A stretch of 64,000 nt of DNA from Seriola aureovittata. Taxonomy: Eukaryota; Chordata; Actinopteri; Carangiformes; Carangidae. Of this stretch, positions 1-11,729 are shown piece after piece. Numbering within the stretch: the stretch's first letter is position 1; the number at the start of each line of letters is the position of its first letter. The stretch lies in assembly GCF_021018895.1 (NCBI RefSeq), contig NC_079384.1, positions 8,116,140 through 8,180,139 of the forward strand, in the 5' to 3' direction. The position numbers were made by a program, and so were the translations under genes. Below the pieces are notes generated by a model. It saw nothing but the letters and a program-made list of their open reading frames with translations, ran no database searches and was not told where the DNA came from.

Positions 1-54
1 TTTCCCTGATATCAGCAGAGGAAGTGCTGAGGGAGAGATCGACAAGTCAAAAAG

Positions 55-3000
55 ATGCGGAAGTTCCAGGAGGCTTTGGGCTGTTTATTCCTTCTCTGTT
101 GCATCTGCTTGACTGAGTGTCGGGTGCTGAAGTTTGTCGTAGCTGTAAGTGTACCCTGTTTTTTTTTGTCGTGTAATCACATGCAAAATGTTTACATAAT
201 ATTACTGATGATTTATGTGTTGCATGGTAGAATTTTTATATAATCTGGAAGATATTTTAGATCACACGAGTGTGCTACTACTGCTGATTACACTGCATTT
301 TTCTGCTCGCTGAGCATTATTATATTTACACATTTATGTGACAAAGGATTACTTTGAGTCTAAACTCCAACAGTGTCAAGCATATCTCACCCACCACAGC
401 TTTGTTCATAAACCTCTTTGCATATTTTTCTTTCACACTGTTGTTCAACGGTAGAATGAAAAAGACGATTGAAGGATTCAAGTGAAAATCACAAATGTTT
501 TTCCTAAAATGTGACAAAGTTCTTTTTCCTCTTTTTTTTTAGGCATCTTATCTTTTACCTCATGGGTTAAGCCAGTGTGTTTGTCACGTTCTATTGATTT
601 TTCATTATATAATAACATGTCCGTTATGTCACATTGGCAGATTACAGCCCTTAAAGTCAGGGTTAGGTTTACTACTTGACATATACAAATTATGTCTGTT
701 TTTATCTGTGCTAATTTCACCTTACCCATACTTTTACTCCACTACATTTCATAATGAACACTGTATTTTAAATTAATTCTAACTTGATCGTCTTTAACTG
801 CTGCACATGAATGAATACGTAATAATCAATAATGAACTATATAGTATAACGTTACACAAGCTTGCATAGTACGCACTTTTGATACTTCAATACAAATAAT
901 TTAATTCAATTTGATTTGATTTAATTTTATTAAATTTTTAACAAGATATGCCTAATTATTAATCACTACTTAGCTGTTAAAACATCTATGAATTCTACTA
1001 TTTCATTTTATATGAACTGTCCAGGTCAAGCTCAGTTCAGTGTTAAATCCAGTAGAAAGTGTTTGGCATCAAAATAACAATTATCTCTAAAAGCAAACCA
1101 TGACTTTGTTGACTTGACTTTGTGATCTGTTTTTTCTCGAGGTGTCCCACAAATGCGTTTGAATCACTGCGGTGCTAACAGGAGTGAATCAGTTTAATCA
1201 ACCTGTGTGTCATGTCACCGCTCAGAAAGTGAGGCCTCAGGTTAATCCCGCTAACAGAGCCGCTCTGGCGTTTGTGTCTTCATGACATCATCAAAATGAC
1301 TCTTCTGTGAACTGTCCGAGATCCTAGGTTTCTATTTCTGACTCGGGTTGTGTTTTTTCCCTTAAGTACACAGTGTAATGGCTGGCACAGCAGCGTGACA
1401 TCTGCATCCAAGTGACATAATCTGTTATGACTTTTAAGGTGTTCCGACATGGGGATCGATCGCCCATTGAGTCATATCCCAGGGATCCTCATGGGGAGGA
1501 CGTGTGGGCTCAGGGCTTCGGGCAGTTGACCGAGGTACTGAGTGTTACTTTGTGGATGTGTAATTATTATTTTGTCAAACAAGATTTGGCAAACAAATCA
1601 AGTTAATACAAAGAACTTTTAGATGCGTAATGTTTAAAATCCATCAATTTATTTATTTTCCTATGCCCACGTATCCTGTATAGGCTCATGGGGGGCTGGA
1701 GTACTGCCTATTCCAGCATTACTCTGACGTGACGCACTGAACAGGTCACCAGTCCATAGTCTGAAAAAAATCTAAAATAAAAATCTAAATTTATATCAAA
1801 TTTGACTTACAGAAGGCCACTTACAGAATAAGAAAAATGAAGACATGAGCTGCTTTTGTGTTGAGCTCTTCTGTGGTGTCTAAAACTGCAGTATATTCCT
1901 TTAGCTATGTTTTAAAATCAGTTTCTAACAAGTCTTGACATGGAAGAAAATCTTGTTGTACAGTTTTAATGAAACTCCTTTCTACTGTGACATTGTTCAG
2001 CTCTCAGGTAAAAGCCAGTTTACAGTGAGTGGACTTATTATTTCGGGCTCTTGGAAGCCCTGCGGTTGGGGTGAAATTTGTTATTCTATGTAAATAAGTT
2101 GAATCGAACCTTAAATCTGCCAAATCTCTTCAGTACAAAGGTCAGACTTTATAAAAAAAATTTACAGTGATAACAATTTTCCTTTCAGCTGGGCATGAAA
2201 CAACAGTTTGAGCTGGGCAGGTTTCTGAGGAGGCGCTATGGAAACTTTCTCAGTGAAGACTACGACAATAAAGAGGCAAGTGTATTTGCGTGTGCATATG
2301 TGTGTGTGATTTTTATTTATTTATTTATTTTTGCTCTGGCCTTTATTAGCTGAACTCCCCTGTGAGCCTGTGCGCTTCAGTGTCACCCGATCCTGTTGTC
2401 ATGCGTCCCCTCAGCCCAACATGTGAAATCAAGTTCATGTGTGGCCAGCAACACTCTGTAACGCCTGTAAACGCACTAAGTTAATGAACATGACTCATAG
2501 TGGTGATATCACTGGAATGGCCTTGTAATATGCTGAACATGTTGGGTAATCTTGTTCCATGTACAGTACAGATGGCAGCATGTTGGTACAGTATGCCCCT
2601 GGGCTGCATGCTCAGCACACTGTCATTACAAAGACAGGATTTCCGCTTTCTTCTTTCTTTTCCTGTCTTTTCTTTTCTTTGACTCTCTCTCCCCCTGCCC
2701 CATCCCCCTTCCCTTTCCATCCTCGCATTCAGTTCTTTTCTCCCTCTCTTAAATAACATGCTATTACCACAAAAATAACAACTCTTCTCAGTGTCTGTCA
2801 TTGGCCATTTGTCGCCTAAGTCTCAGTCAACTTGTACCGTGCATTTCCCTGCACTGCCATGTCTGTTTTAATTTGACAAAAGGAGGGGAGGGGGGGAATA
2901 AGCATTCTCGGCATCACAGGAACATCCAACCTTATCAGTGTGATTTACTGTGTGCAAAAACCTGACACAGGGTGACAGAGAGATATAGACGAGCGAAGGC

Positions 3001-6000
3001 TGATGTCAGAAGAGATCACAGCAAGACGGATGTTTTCCCCCTTCTTCTCTCATCCATTTGGATCTTTTCTGACTCCCCTCCTCCTCATGTTAAGGGAATA
3101 CCTCAGTTAACTTGGGATAAATACAGCTCACTCATGATACACTTCAGCTTTGCTTGGTGCATTCATTTTGCATCTTTATTAAATAAAAATAGAAACTAAA
3201 TTATGTGCATTTCCACATTCCAAGTGCAGATACAACCCCTTTTTAGCCCGCGTGTCCCGCAGTGGTATCAGTGACAGTGTGGTACCAGCATGTGTATGCA
3301 TTTTAACACCATATTCCCTCCATGTTTCTAACAGTTATATGTTCGGAGCACTGACTACGACCGCACTCTGATGAGTGCCCAGTCCTGCCTCGCTGGGATG
3401 TTTCCCCCAACCAGACGCCCGCCTCCCATCATGCCCCAGTTACTGTGGCGGCCTATTCCAGTGCACACCATCCCCAGGGCTCAGGATAAGGTGGGCTGCT
3501 GAGCCATATAAATATTTCCTTTCACACGGCAGCTGTACACAGCCGAAGAGAAACTTGTACAAGTTAATTTGAGTCTCTCTTCTCAGCTTTTAAAGTGTGA
3601 AATGAACACAGAATTGTGCCCAGAGGAATTGCAGTACCTGCAGTAAATGTGCATCATTTCCACTGATGTCGTGCTGTTGTTTCTGATATTTTCAAGCTGT
3701 TGAAGTCTCCAGGCAAAGACTGTCCAAGGTTCAGAGCGCTGATGACGGAGACTTTTGAGAGTGAGCCTTACCAGAGGTTCCTGAGGGCTCACCAGGTAAG
3801 ACACATAACAGAAAGGATACAGTCACTGTACAGAAGCTCATTCTCAGCATCTGTTCGATGACGTGAACGCTCTGCTCACAGCACAGTTTGTGTTAAACAT
3901 CGCTTTTCTGTGAGTCATGTGCCTGTTAACCACTGAAAACGTGCTTGTAACTCAGTTGTTTTATATCATCAGAATTATATAATCAAAGTTGCTGTGAATA
4001 ATACTTTTCCTCACCTCAGCTGCATCTTCTCTGCTCCTCCGTGTCTCCATTTGTAGATCGACAGACACTGTGAAATGCACATTTTTGTAAAAACAGTGGA
4101 ATGTATACTTCACAGTTGTTGGTGCCAATGTTATCAGCACCTCCAGTGGACGTGTTACTTATGCTGTGGACATCATGTCCTCTCAGTGATTTTTCTCAGG
4201 CACGGTGACTCCAGTTCCTACAAAAAGCTGCACAGTGCAATTTCTCTCACATTCTCGGAGACACTAATTAACGGCTGGATTGAATTAGATTAAGAATTAC
4301 AATGAAAAGGTTTTAATTAAACAGAGTCCCACGTGCCGCCTGTTAAGGTGGTGTTGGAGATCAGGATGAGGTCTCCTGGACTGAATTTTAACACCCTCTG
4401 CTGGAGTCACGGTACCTGCAAGTTACATGCAAGAACCAAAATGTTTTTTTTTATTATGTTTGTCTGAATAAAGGTTAAACTTACAACAGTGAGTAAACTA
4501 TATTAATGTGTGGAAATCTGAATCGCAAACACCAAATAAGAGATATTTTATCAGTGCACCTGCAAAAACACCCCCCCCCCCCTAAATTTTAATACTATTC
4601 ATAAAAATGGTGATTAAAGTGTTCTCTTCACTGCAGCTTCATCCTTTGTTCTTTTTTCTTTTCTTCACCATGCAGTATTTTGTGGAGGGACTCTCCAACC
4701 ACACTGGCTACCCTGTGTCCAAACTGGTTGGCAAAAAAATATGGAGGGTCTATGACACTCTCACCTGTCAGGTATATTTGATATTTCACAGCAAGCATAT
4801 AACCACACACATAAAACACAATGGCGCCTGTGTACTACCTGCATTCTGCAGTTTACAAATGCTTCGATTACTGATACAAACAGCAGCTGCAGAGCAGAGA
4901 GAGTCAAAGAGAAAGAGGGAACAGAGCTTTCTTCGACACATCTGCAGAGGGATGGGGAGGCAGTGGGTGTGTGGGGGAAATCATTTTTGTACATACAGTA
5001 AGACATGAATAGGACAACATATTGAAATGATAATTAAAGCATTATGAGATGGGTGGATTCTAGGCCAGGTTGAATACGCTCATTCACACTTGCAAAATGA
5101 GCATCTGTTATCTTCAGTCCGCGGCTAAAAATAGCTGGGATAATAGAAACGATGAAATACAGCCATTTAAACCGGCTGTTGTGATTCATGTGTTGTGTAA
5201 TGTGATTTAATGTGATTATTAGCGTGATGCAGGGTAATGAATGTAATTCTCTTTTGCGCAGAGGATCCATAACTTGACTCTCCCACGCTGGGCCACCCAA
5301 GACGTTCTGGACACCCTGAAGAGGATTGCATCCTTTGAGGTCATGTACAGCATCCTCAGCCACAAGAGGAAAGAGAAGGCCCGGCTCTCGGGAGGTGGGG
5401 ATTCAAATCAGAGGCGATTCATTTAAAAAGGCACTGTTGTGACAAAAATGTTATTAGAGCAAAAAACACTCTCTGTGTATCTGATGTTGTGACTGCTGGC
5501 TGAGGCTTGTTTATGCCTCAGACAGTGTAAAGTGTTGGGTCGGGTTTCTCAAAAAGCGTATTAGCACATATGAGCTAATGACATAGATGATTACAGTGCT
5601 AAGACAAGATGCTCAACAAGGTCAAAAGGATTGTGTTGATATCTGGGAAAATTGCATTTGCACTGTTGACACTGTGTTAATTTACCAGGGGTCCTACTGA
5701 ACGCCATCCTGAGGAATTTCTCCAGGGCTGTAGAACAAGGGAGCCCTCTTAAATTCATTATGTACTCAGCTGTAAGTTCAGCATTTAGCCACACAGAGTA
5801 AACACTTGTATAATCTGTTTCACATACTGTATCTGCTCATCTCTTTAGTGCTGTGATGTTTGTTTCTCATTCCAGCATGACTCGACACTCATCACCCTCC
5901 AGGCGGCTCTGGACGTGTACAACGGCCTTCTTCCTCCTTACGCTGCCTGTCAGCTCTTTGAGTTCTACCAGGAGTATGATGGGTAATGACTTCCTTTCTA

Positions 6001-6783
6001 ATGTCACTTTGTGCGCTCTTTTCTTTGCATATTTCAGTACACTATCTAGGTCAGTTAGCCAAATCACACCACCAAACGTTGAGAAAAACTGCATTCCACC
6101 AAACCGTTCAAGCACATTTTTGTTTTCCTTTTCAATTCGATGAAAACCTGGCAGAGATCCAGGACTGCAATAGCCAAATTAGCTCATGAGACAAACCAAA
6201 TTTACATAACACTTACCATAATTGTGTGTCATCTCATTGTATTCATCCTAATAATTCCCTAGGTCCTATTCAGTGGATTTGTATTACCGCAACGACTCCT
6301 GGCGTGAACCCTATCCCAACCCTGTGCCAGGATGCAACGGGCTGAACCCCTGCCCTTTGTCCTTGTTCAGTGAGCTGCTGCGGGACGTGGTTGCAGAGGA
6401 CTGGGAGGTTGAGTGCGGGTTCAGGACAAAATGGTCAGGCACAGGTGAGGAAGATTTTTTTTTATATATATATTCTCATTGCTCCTATTTCAACACATAT
6501 TTTAGCAATGCTAACGCTTCACTGCATTATGTTTATTCCTGTATTCACTTTGGGGACCGGTGTGGGGGATTTTCAGCACAGACCGTCTGATTTAAAAATA
6601 TCAGGGCTTTTTGGAAATCATCCAAGTGTTCCATATTCACATGTACCTAAACAGGGTTTGTCATCTCCCACAGGTGTCATAACAGCTCTTGCAGTGGCCG
6701 TGGGTCTCCTGGCAGTGGCGCTGTTGCTCAGCATAGGAGTGGCAATCCACAGGAGGAGAGGCCACTACTCCAGGGAGGTGTAA
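55..6783 (+). CDS. Membrane-anchored histidine acid phosphatase (acp3/acp4-like), 11 exons, 412 aa
   Basis: Exons: 55-144, 1439-1534, 2189-2275, 3335-3490, 3697-3795, 4676-4771, 5262-5394, 5689-5771, 5876-5982, 6263-6444, 6674-6783. They total 1239 nt, in frame, ending in TAA. Residues 1-23 form a signal peptide. The family signature RHGDRSP is at 33-39 (His34 is the expected phosphate-accepting histidine) and the proton-donor pair His-Asp at 281-282. N-glycosylation sequons are NHT, NLT, NFS and NDS. A membrane segment spans 378-401, followed by the short tail [11 protein letters not shown]. The family hydrolyses phosphomonoesters at acid pH in the secretory or lysosomal lumen or at the cell surface. 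Pieces such as NGLLPPYA and EPYP..PGC resemble prostatic phosphatase (ACP3) as I know it. The anchor and the neighbouring mybpc2 would fit ACP4, which lies near MYBPC2 in mammals; ACP2 lies near MYBPC3. Orthology is therefore left open. The intron after exon 3 has a GC donor. Confidence 0.93.
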
Positions 6784-6893
6784 TGCAGGAGACTGGCGCC
6801 GAAAATACTAAAAGGTTTTTCTCAGCTGTGGAAACAGCTCTAATAATAATGTGCCATGTATTTTGATAATTCAGATCCTGACTGGTTGCTGGT

Positions 6894-6897
<4 letters not shown>

Positions 6898-6983
<86 letters not shown>
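6898..6983 (+). repeat. (TG)n microsatellite in the acid phosphatase 3' UTR
   Basis: An almost uninterrupted TG run of about 86 bp lies 115 bp after the phosphatase stop codon and before its poly(A) signal, so it should be transcribed. Open frames reading through it as poly Cys-Val or Thr-His are artefacts. Confidence 0.95.
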
Positions 6984-6985
<2 letters not shown>

Positions 6986-7063
6986 AGGATTGTGAGCTCT
7001 TTTCCTTCTGCTACTACGAAGTATGCTTGGACTAGATTTTTTGTGGAAAGAATTTAACATGAA

Positions 7064-7069
7064 AATAAA
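7064..7069 (+). terminator. Poly(A) signal AATAAA of the acid phosphatase gene
   Basis: The first clear AATAAA after the stop codon at 6783, implying a 3' UTR of about 300 nt. It faces the poly(A) signal of the converging mybpc2 gene. Confidence 0.75.
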
Positions 7070-7114
7070 ATGTATTCAAGACAAAACAATTATTTACAGC
7101 TGGCATCACTAAAT

Positions 7115-7120
7115 TTTATT
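7115..7120 (-). terminator. Poly(A) signal AATAAA of mybpc2
   Basis: The + strand reads TTTATT, which is AATAAA on the minus strand, about 97 nt downstream of the mybpc2 stop codon at 7217-7219. Cleavage would fall close to, or inside, the end of the oppositely transcribed phosphatase mRNA. Confidence 0.7.
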
Positions 7121-7216
7121 TGTTTCACTCTTGACAGTGTGAACTCTACATAGTAACATTCACTGTTCATTCACTGTTTGGTTCATATTATTTCACATTC
7201 TTTGCTGTTCGGTTTC

Positions 7217-10204
7217 TCACTTCTTGTCCGGGTTTGTGATCACTGTGGAACAAAGGGACAGAAGATGAATGTTAGGTTTTATTGAAATAAGTCATGTTTT
7301 ATATTTTGGAAAGAATCAAAGTGTCTTTTTCATGAAAATCATCAACTTTTAGCCTTGATTGTCTATTACATAATCAAAAATAAGCATCTAATAATCATCT
7401 GTGTTCAGCAGAGACTTGAGAGCACTCAAATTACAAAGTCGAGTCAGCTCCTCCTCCTCCTCCATCCCTCCCCTTCCACCCGCCTCCCACCCGTGCAGCC
7501 CTCTCTGCGCCTCTGTCCTCACCTCGGACGTCCAGCTTACACTCCACTTCATCCTTGCCCAGCTCATTGACAGCCATGCAGGAGTATTTGCCTCCGTCGA
7601 AGGTGCTTGGCTTACGAATGTTGAGGGTCAGCACTCCTTGGTTGTTCTGCATCAAGTACTTGGGATCCTCACCGATGATCATTTTGTTCTTCATCCAGAT
7701 AATCTTAGGCTAAGATATGGAAAAGTCAAATTAATAAAAAATCAGGTCCAATAAAATGTCTAATAAATCAGATGTTGTGTTTTCTTTTTTGTGCTTTATG
7801 TCAGGCTGCAGATAAAACGGCTACAGTAAGGAGCTCTGTGCGTCTTACAGCAGACGTCAGATCTTGATTTGCTCATAACAAGTGGCACTGTCAGCCTCCT
7901 CCTGTGAATCAGGCACCACAGGCTATTTTAACAAGCACATTTACCTTGGGGAAGCCTTTGACGGAGCAGCTGATGGCAGTGCTGTACCCGGCCACTACAG
8001 ATCTGTCAACCAAGGGCTGAGTAAACTTGGGCACACAGTTCATGTCTTTCTCCTTGTAGGGGTTTTCTTTCATTTCCAGGCCTATTGAGAAGAGTAAACT
8101 TAGTCAACCCCAGTAAATCAGAGCAGAAAGGTGGCTCACACACACAAACACACACACACACCCACATGTACTATGTATACGCACACACGCACATGCGCAC
8201 ACACGGTCACACCTGTCTTGGCAATGGCAGCCGTGTTCTTGCTGAAGCGTGGCTCATCGCTCCGGCCGCAGAGGTTTTCACTGTAGACACGGAACTGGTA
8301 TTCATTGCCCATGATCAGATCTGAAGCTGTGCAGTTTGGCCGTCTGTTATGTTCATAAACGGTGAACCATTCCTGCAGAGAGAGAGAAAAAAAAGTGATG
8401 TTATTATGTTAAAAACTTAAAGACCACGAGTTGCGCATACAGAATAATCAAAATTTTGGCAGGTGACTGTGGGGGGTGATCTCCCTCTCTCACCTTGGTC
8501 TTCAGGTCTGCCTTCTGGATGGTGTATCCAGTAATCTCAGTGTTGCCATCATCTTTCGGGGGGTCCCACTCCAGTGCGGCATTGAAGCCCCAGACATCTG
8601 TCACCCTTAAATTCTGAGGAGGCCCGGGCTTGTCTGTTTGGAATTAAACATCAGTGTCATATATTAGTACATTCCGGGTGAATTTGTATTTTTCTAAGTC
8701 ATCGGGCGCCCTGACCGCTCCGTACCAACGATCCTGATGTGGACGGTGGCTCTGTCCTCCAAGTTCTCAATCTGGAGAACCAGCTCATATGTTCCGGAGT
8801 GCTCTCTCTCCGCATGGCGAATGAAGAGGATGGTGTCCACGTTTGAGTTACGGACGTTGACCATCTTGGGGTCAAGGGGTTGGCCGTCTTTGTACCAGGT
8901 TGCGACGGGGCGTGGCTTACCCTATGAGACAAAAGCATGAACCTTTGCTAAGAACACTGCTGATTTGCTCCAAGTTGTTTTGTCAAAGATGTGATATTTA
9001 CTTCATCTCAAAAAACGGTTTTGTTTTCTAGTGATGGATGACGATAATGATGACAGTAACTCTTTCTATTTACAGTTTAAAGAAACACTGGAAAAAAATA
9101 TTTGGTGAATGTATTCTTTAAATGTATTTTAGTAGTAGTGAGTTAAGACAGGCTTGCTAACCTGGAAGGGGATGGTCAGGTTGATCTTTTCTCCCACTTT
9201 CCTGATGTACTTTGTTCTCAGGTTGCGAGGAAGGCGGATTTTTGGATGTTCTAAAGCAGAAACAGACATCCCATTAAAATAGGAAAAACGAATGAATGAA
9301 AATAATGAAAAAACAAAAAGAAGTACTGACTCACCAACGATCTCTCGGATAGTGACGGGCTGTCCCAGCGTAGCAGGAAGACTGCGTCCAGCGATGTTTA
9401 CTGCCACCACCCTGAAGTTGAGCTTTTCTCCCACGGGGAGGCCACGCACGGTGTATCCCTGTCTCTCACAAAGCTCCTTGTTTGCCACCACCCACTCCGT
9501 GTCTACAATAAAATAGAATTAAATGCAGTAACTGGCAGTGAGTGGGATTTGAATCTTGTAACTTATTTTTGTTTTGTTTTTGTTCTGGTATTATGTATTT
9601 TCATTGTAACTGTATTATATGGTTTTAAATGGTTTTAAATTGTCCGTGAATGTTGGTATTATTATATCGTAAGCGTGATGTGAGGTCTTATCACCTCCTT
9701 CCTTGCAGTATTCAATAGTGTAGCCATCCAGGCCTCCGGCTCCAATCTTCTCTGGGGCGAGCCACTTCAGGCTGCATGTGCTGTCTGTCACGTCATGCAC
9801 TGTCAGGCGCGATGGCTCGCTAGTTGGGGCTGAAGGTGACAGAAAGAGAGACTCAAGAGACTCACTGACTGAGAGCGGGTGATACACATAGGGAGGGGAG
9901 GGACAGGGAGAAGCTGAGAAAGAGAAAGTAAAGAAGGCTGTGAGACGTACCAATGGGCATGAAGGGTTTGGAGCTGTTACTGGGCTGAGACATGCCGATG
10001 CTGTTGACAGCGAAAACCCTCATCTCATAGAATACGCCCTCAATCATCCTCTTAGCCTCATATGTAGTCGATTCATATACATCAAAGTTGAGCTTTGTCC
10101 ATCTGGAAGAACCTTTCTTCTTCCTCTCCATGAGATAACCTGATGGTGTAAAAACACAGAGACCATAAAGACGGAAGAATAATAATTCAAGACAAAATTC
10201 TTAA

Positions 10205-10259
<55 letters not shown>

Positions 10260-11678
10260 TGTAATATATGTTGCGTATGCTACAATTTGTAGAGATAAGT
10301 ATAAAGAAGTGGAGAGAAAAAAAAATCCATTATTTACCTTTAACTACTACACCGCCATCAAATTTAGGAGGCTCCCAAGTCATGGTGGCGCAGTCCTCTC
10401 CCACTGATATGCATTTGACATGCTTAGGAGGGTCAGGCACATCTAAAATAAGATTTCAATCAGTTTTAACATACATCAGAAAAGTTTGAAATAGAGAAAA
10501 ACCTGCTGATATTTCATTGTAAAATCTTCACCTACCCACAATCTTCACAAACAGCACGGCCTTGTCCTCTCCAACGGGGTTGGTGACACAGATGTTGTAG
10601 TTGCCCTCATCTTCCCTCTCTGCCCCCTCTATGACGAAGCAGCTCAGGTCCTTCCTGGCCTCCACTCTTACACGCCCTTCAGTCTCTGTGATTGCCTAAC
10701 AAACAGGAAATTGTCGTGGCTTCGAAATGTGAATTTTCACAGCACACCAATTTGGTTCAAATAGCCCTGGGTTAATAGGTTTATAAGAAACAAAGAGATT
10801 TAGGGTGAATTCCTTCTCCTGTTATTCCAGAGTGGCAGACACTTGGGCCAAGCAGAAGGGCACTTATGGGCCAATAGAGGTGACAATAGGGTGACAATAG
10901 GGTGACACTGGCAGCACTTGGGCTGCTAAAGTGTGATATTAGTGTAAAATAAGAAGCAGTCCCACAGGGGAACGGTCATATCCTGCTTCCATTAAAAAAG
11001 AGCACTTTGGCTCTTGGACCGAAAACATCAGGAACAGTCTTTTTTTCTTGTACCACTGTGCTCTTAACTGCCTGTGGGCACAGAAAATTCCCAGTGGTTG
11101 GTTCAAATCTTGTGAGGTAGCATTTAACTGGAGCCCAGTGAAAGAGACAAAGAGGGAGAAGAGACAGTGAGAACAGAACTCAGAAAAAAAAAAAAGAAAC
11201 AACAGGCACACTGCAGTGACAGGTTGACTAGACAGCCTGCTGACCTTCCATGGTCATGGATGCCATGGTGATAAATAAATGGCAAAGTTGCCTGGACATG
11301 TTTTGACATGGTTTCCCTCTTTCAAGTTCAAGTTGGCTGTTGTGTTAGCAAAGTTTTGTCCTCTGGACGACTGGACCTAAATGTTTGCGCACACTCATGG
11401 CAAGTTATGAAATCCAAATTATTTACGTGGCATTCCTGTGTTAAACATAAACATATTGAGTAATTGATCACTATGTGATATACTGTGTAGTGACCCTAAT
11501 CACATCCTTACTTTATCTCCTTTTGACCAGACAACAGTGGGTGCTGGTTCTCCTGTGATCTCCACATCCAGTCGGAGCTTGTTGCCCGCCACCACGATGA
11601 TCGTGTTTTGGGAGACCATGTTTCCAGTGGTGTCCAGGTGGATCTTTGGAGGATCTGGTTAAGGTATGACATACAAAC

Positions 11679-11729
<51 letters not shown>

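Noticed and set aside
5853..6189. Overlapping open frames on both strands around phosphatase exon 9
   Set aside because: They are out-of-frame or antisense readings of exon 5876-5982 and its intron.
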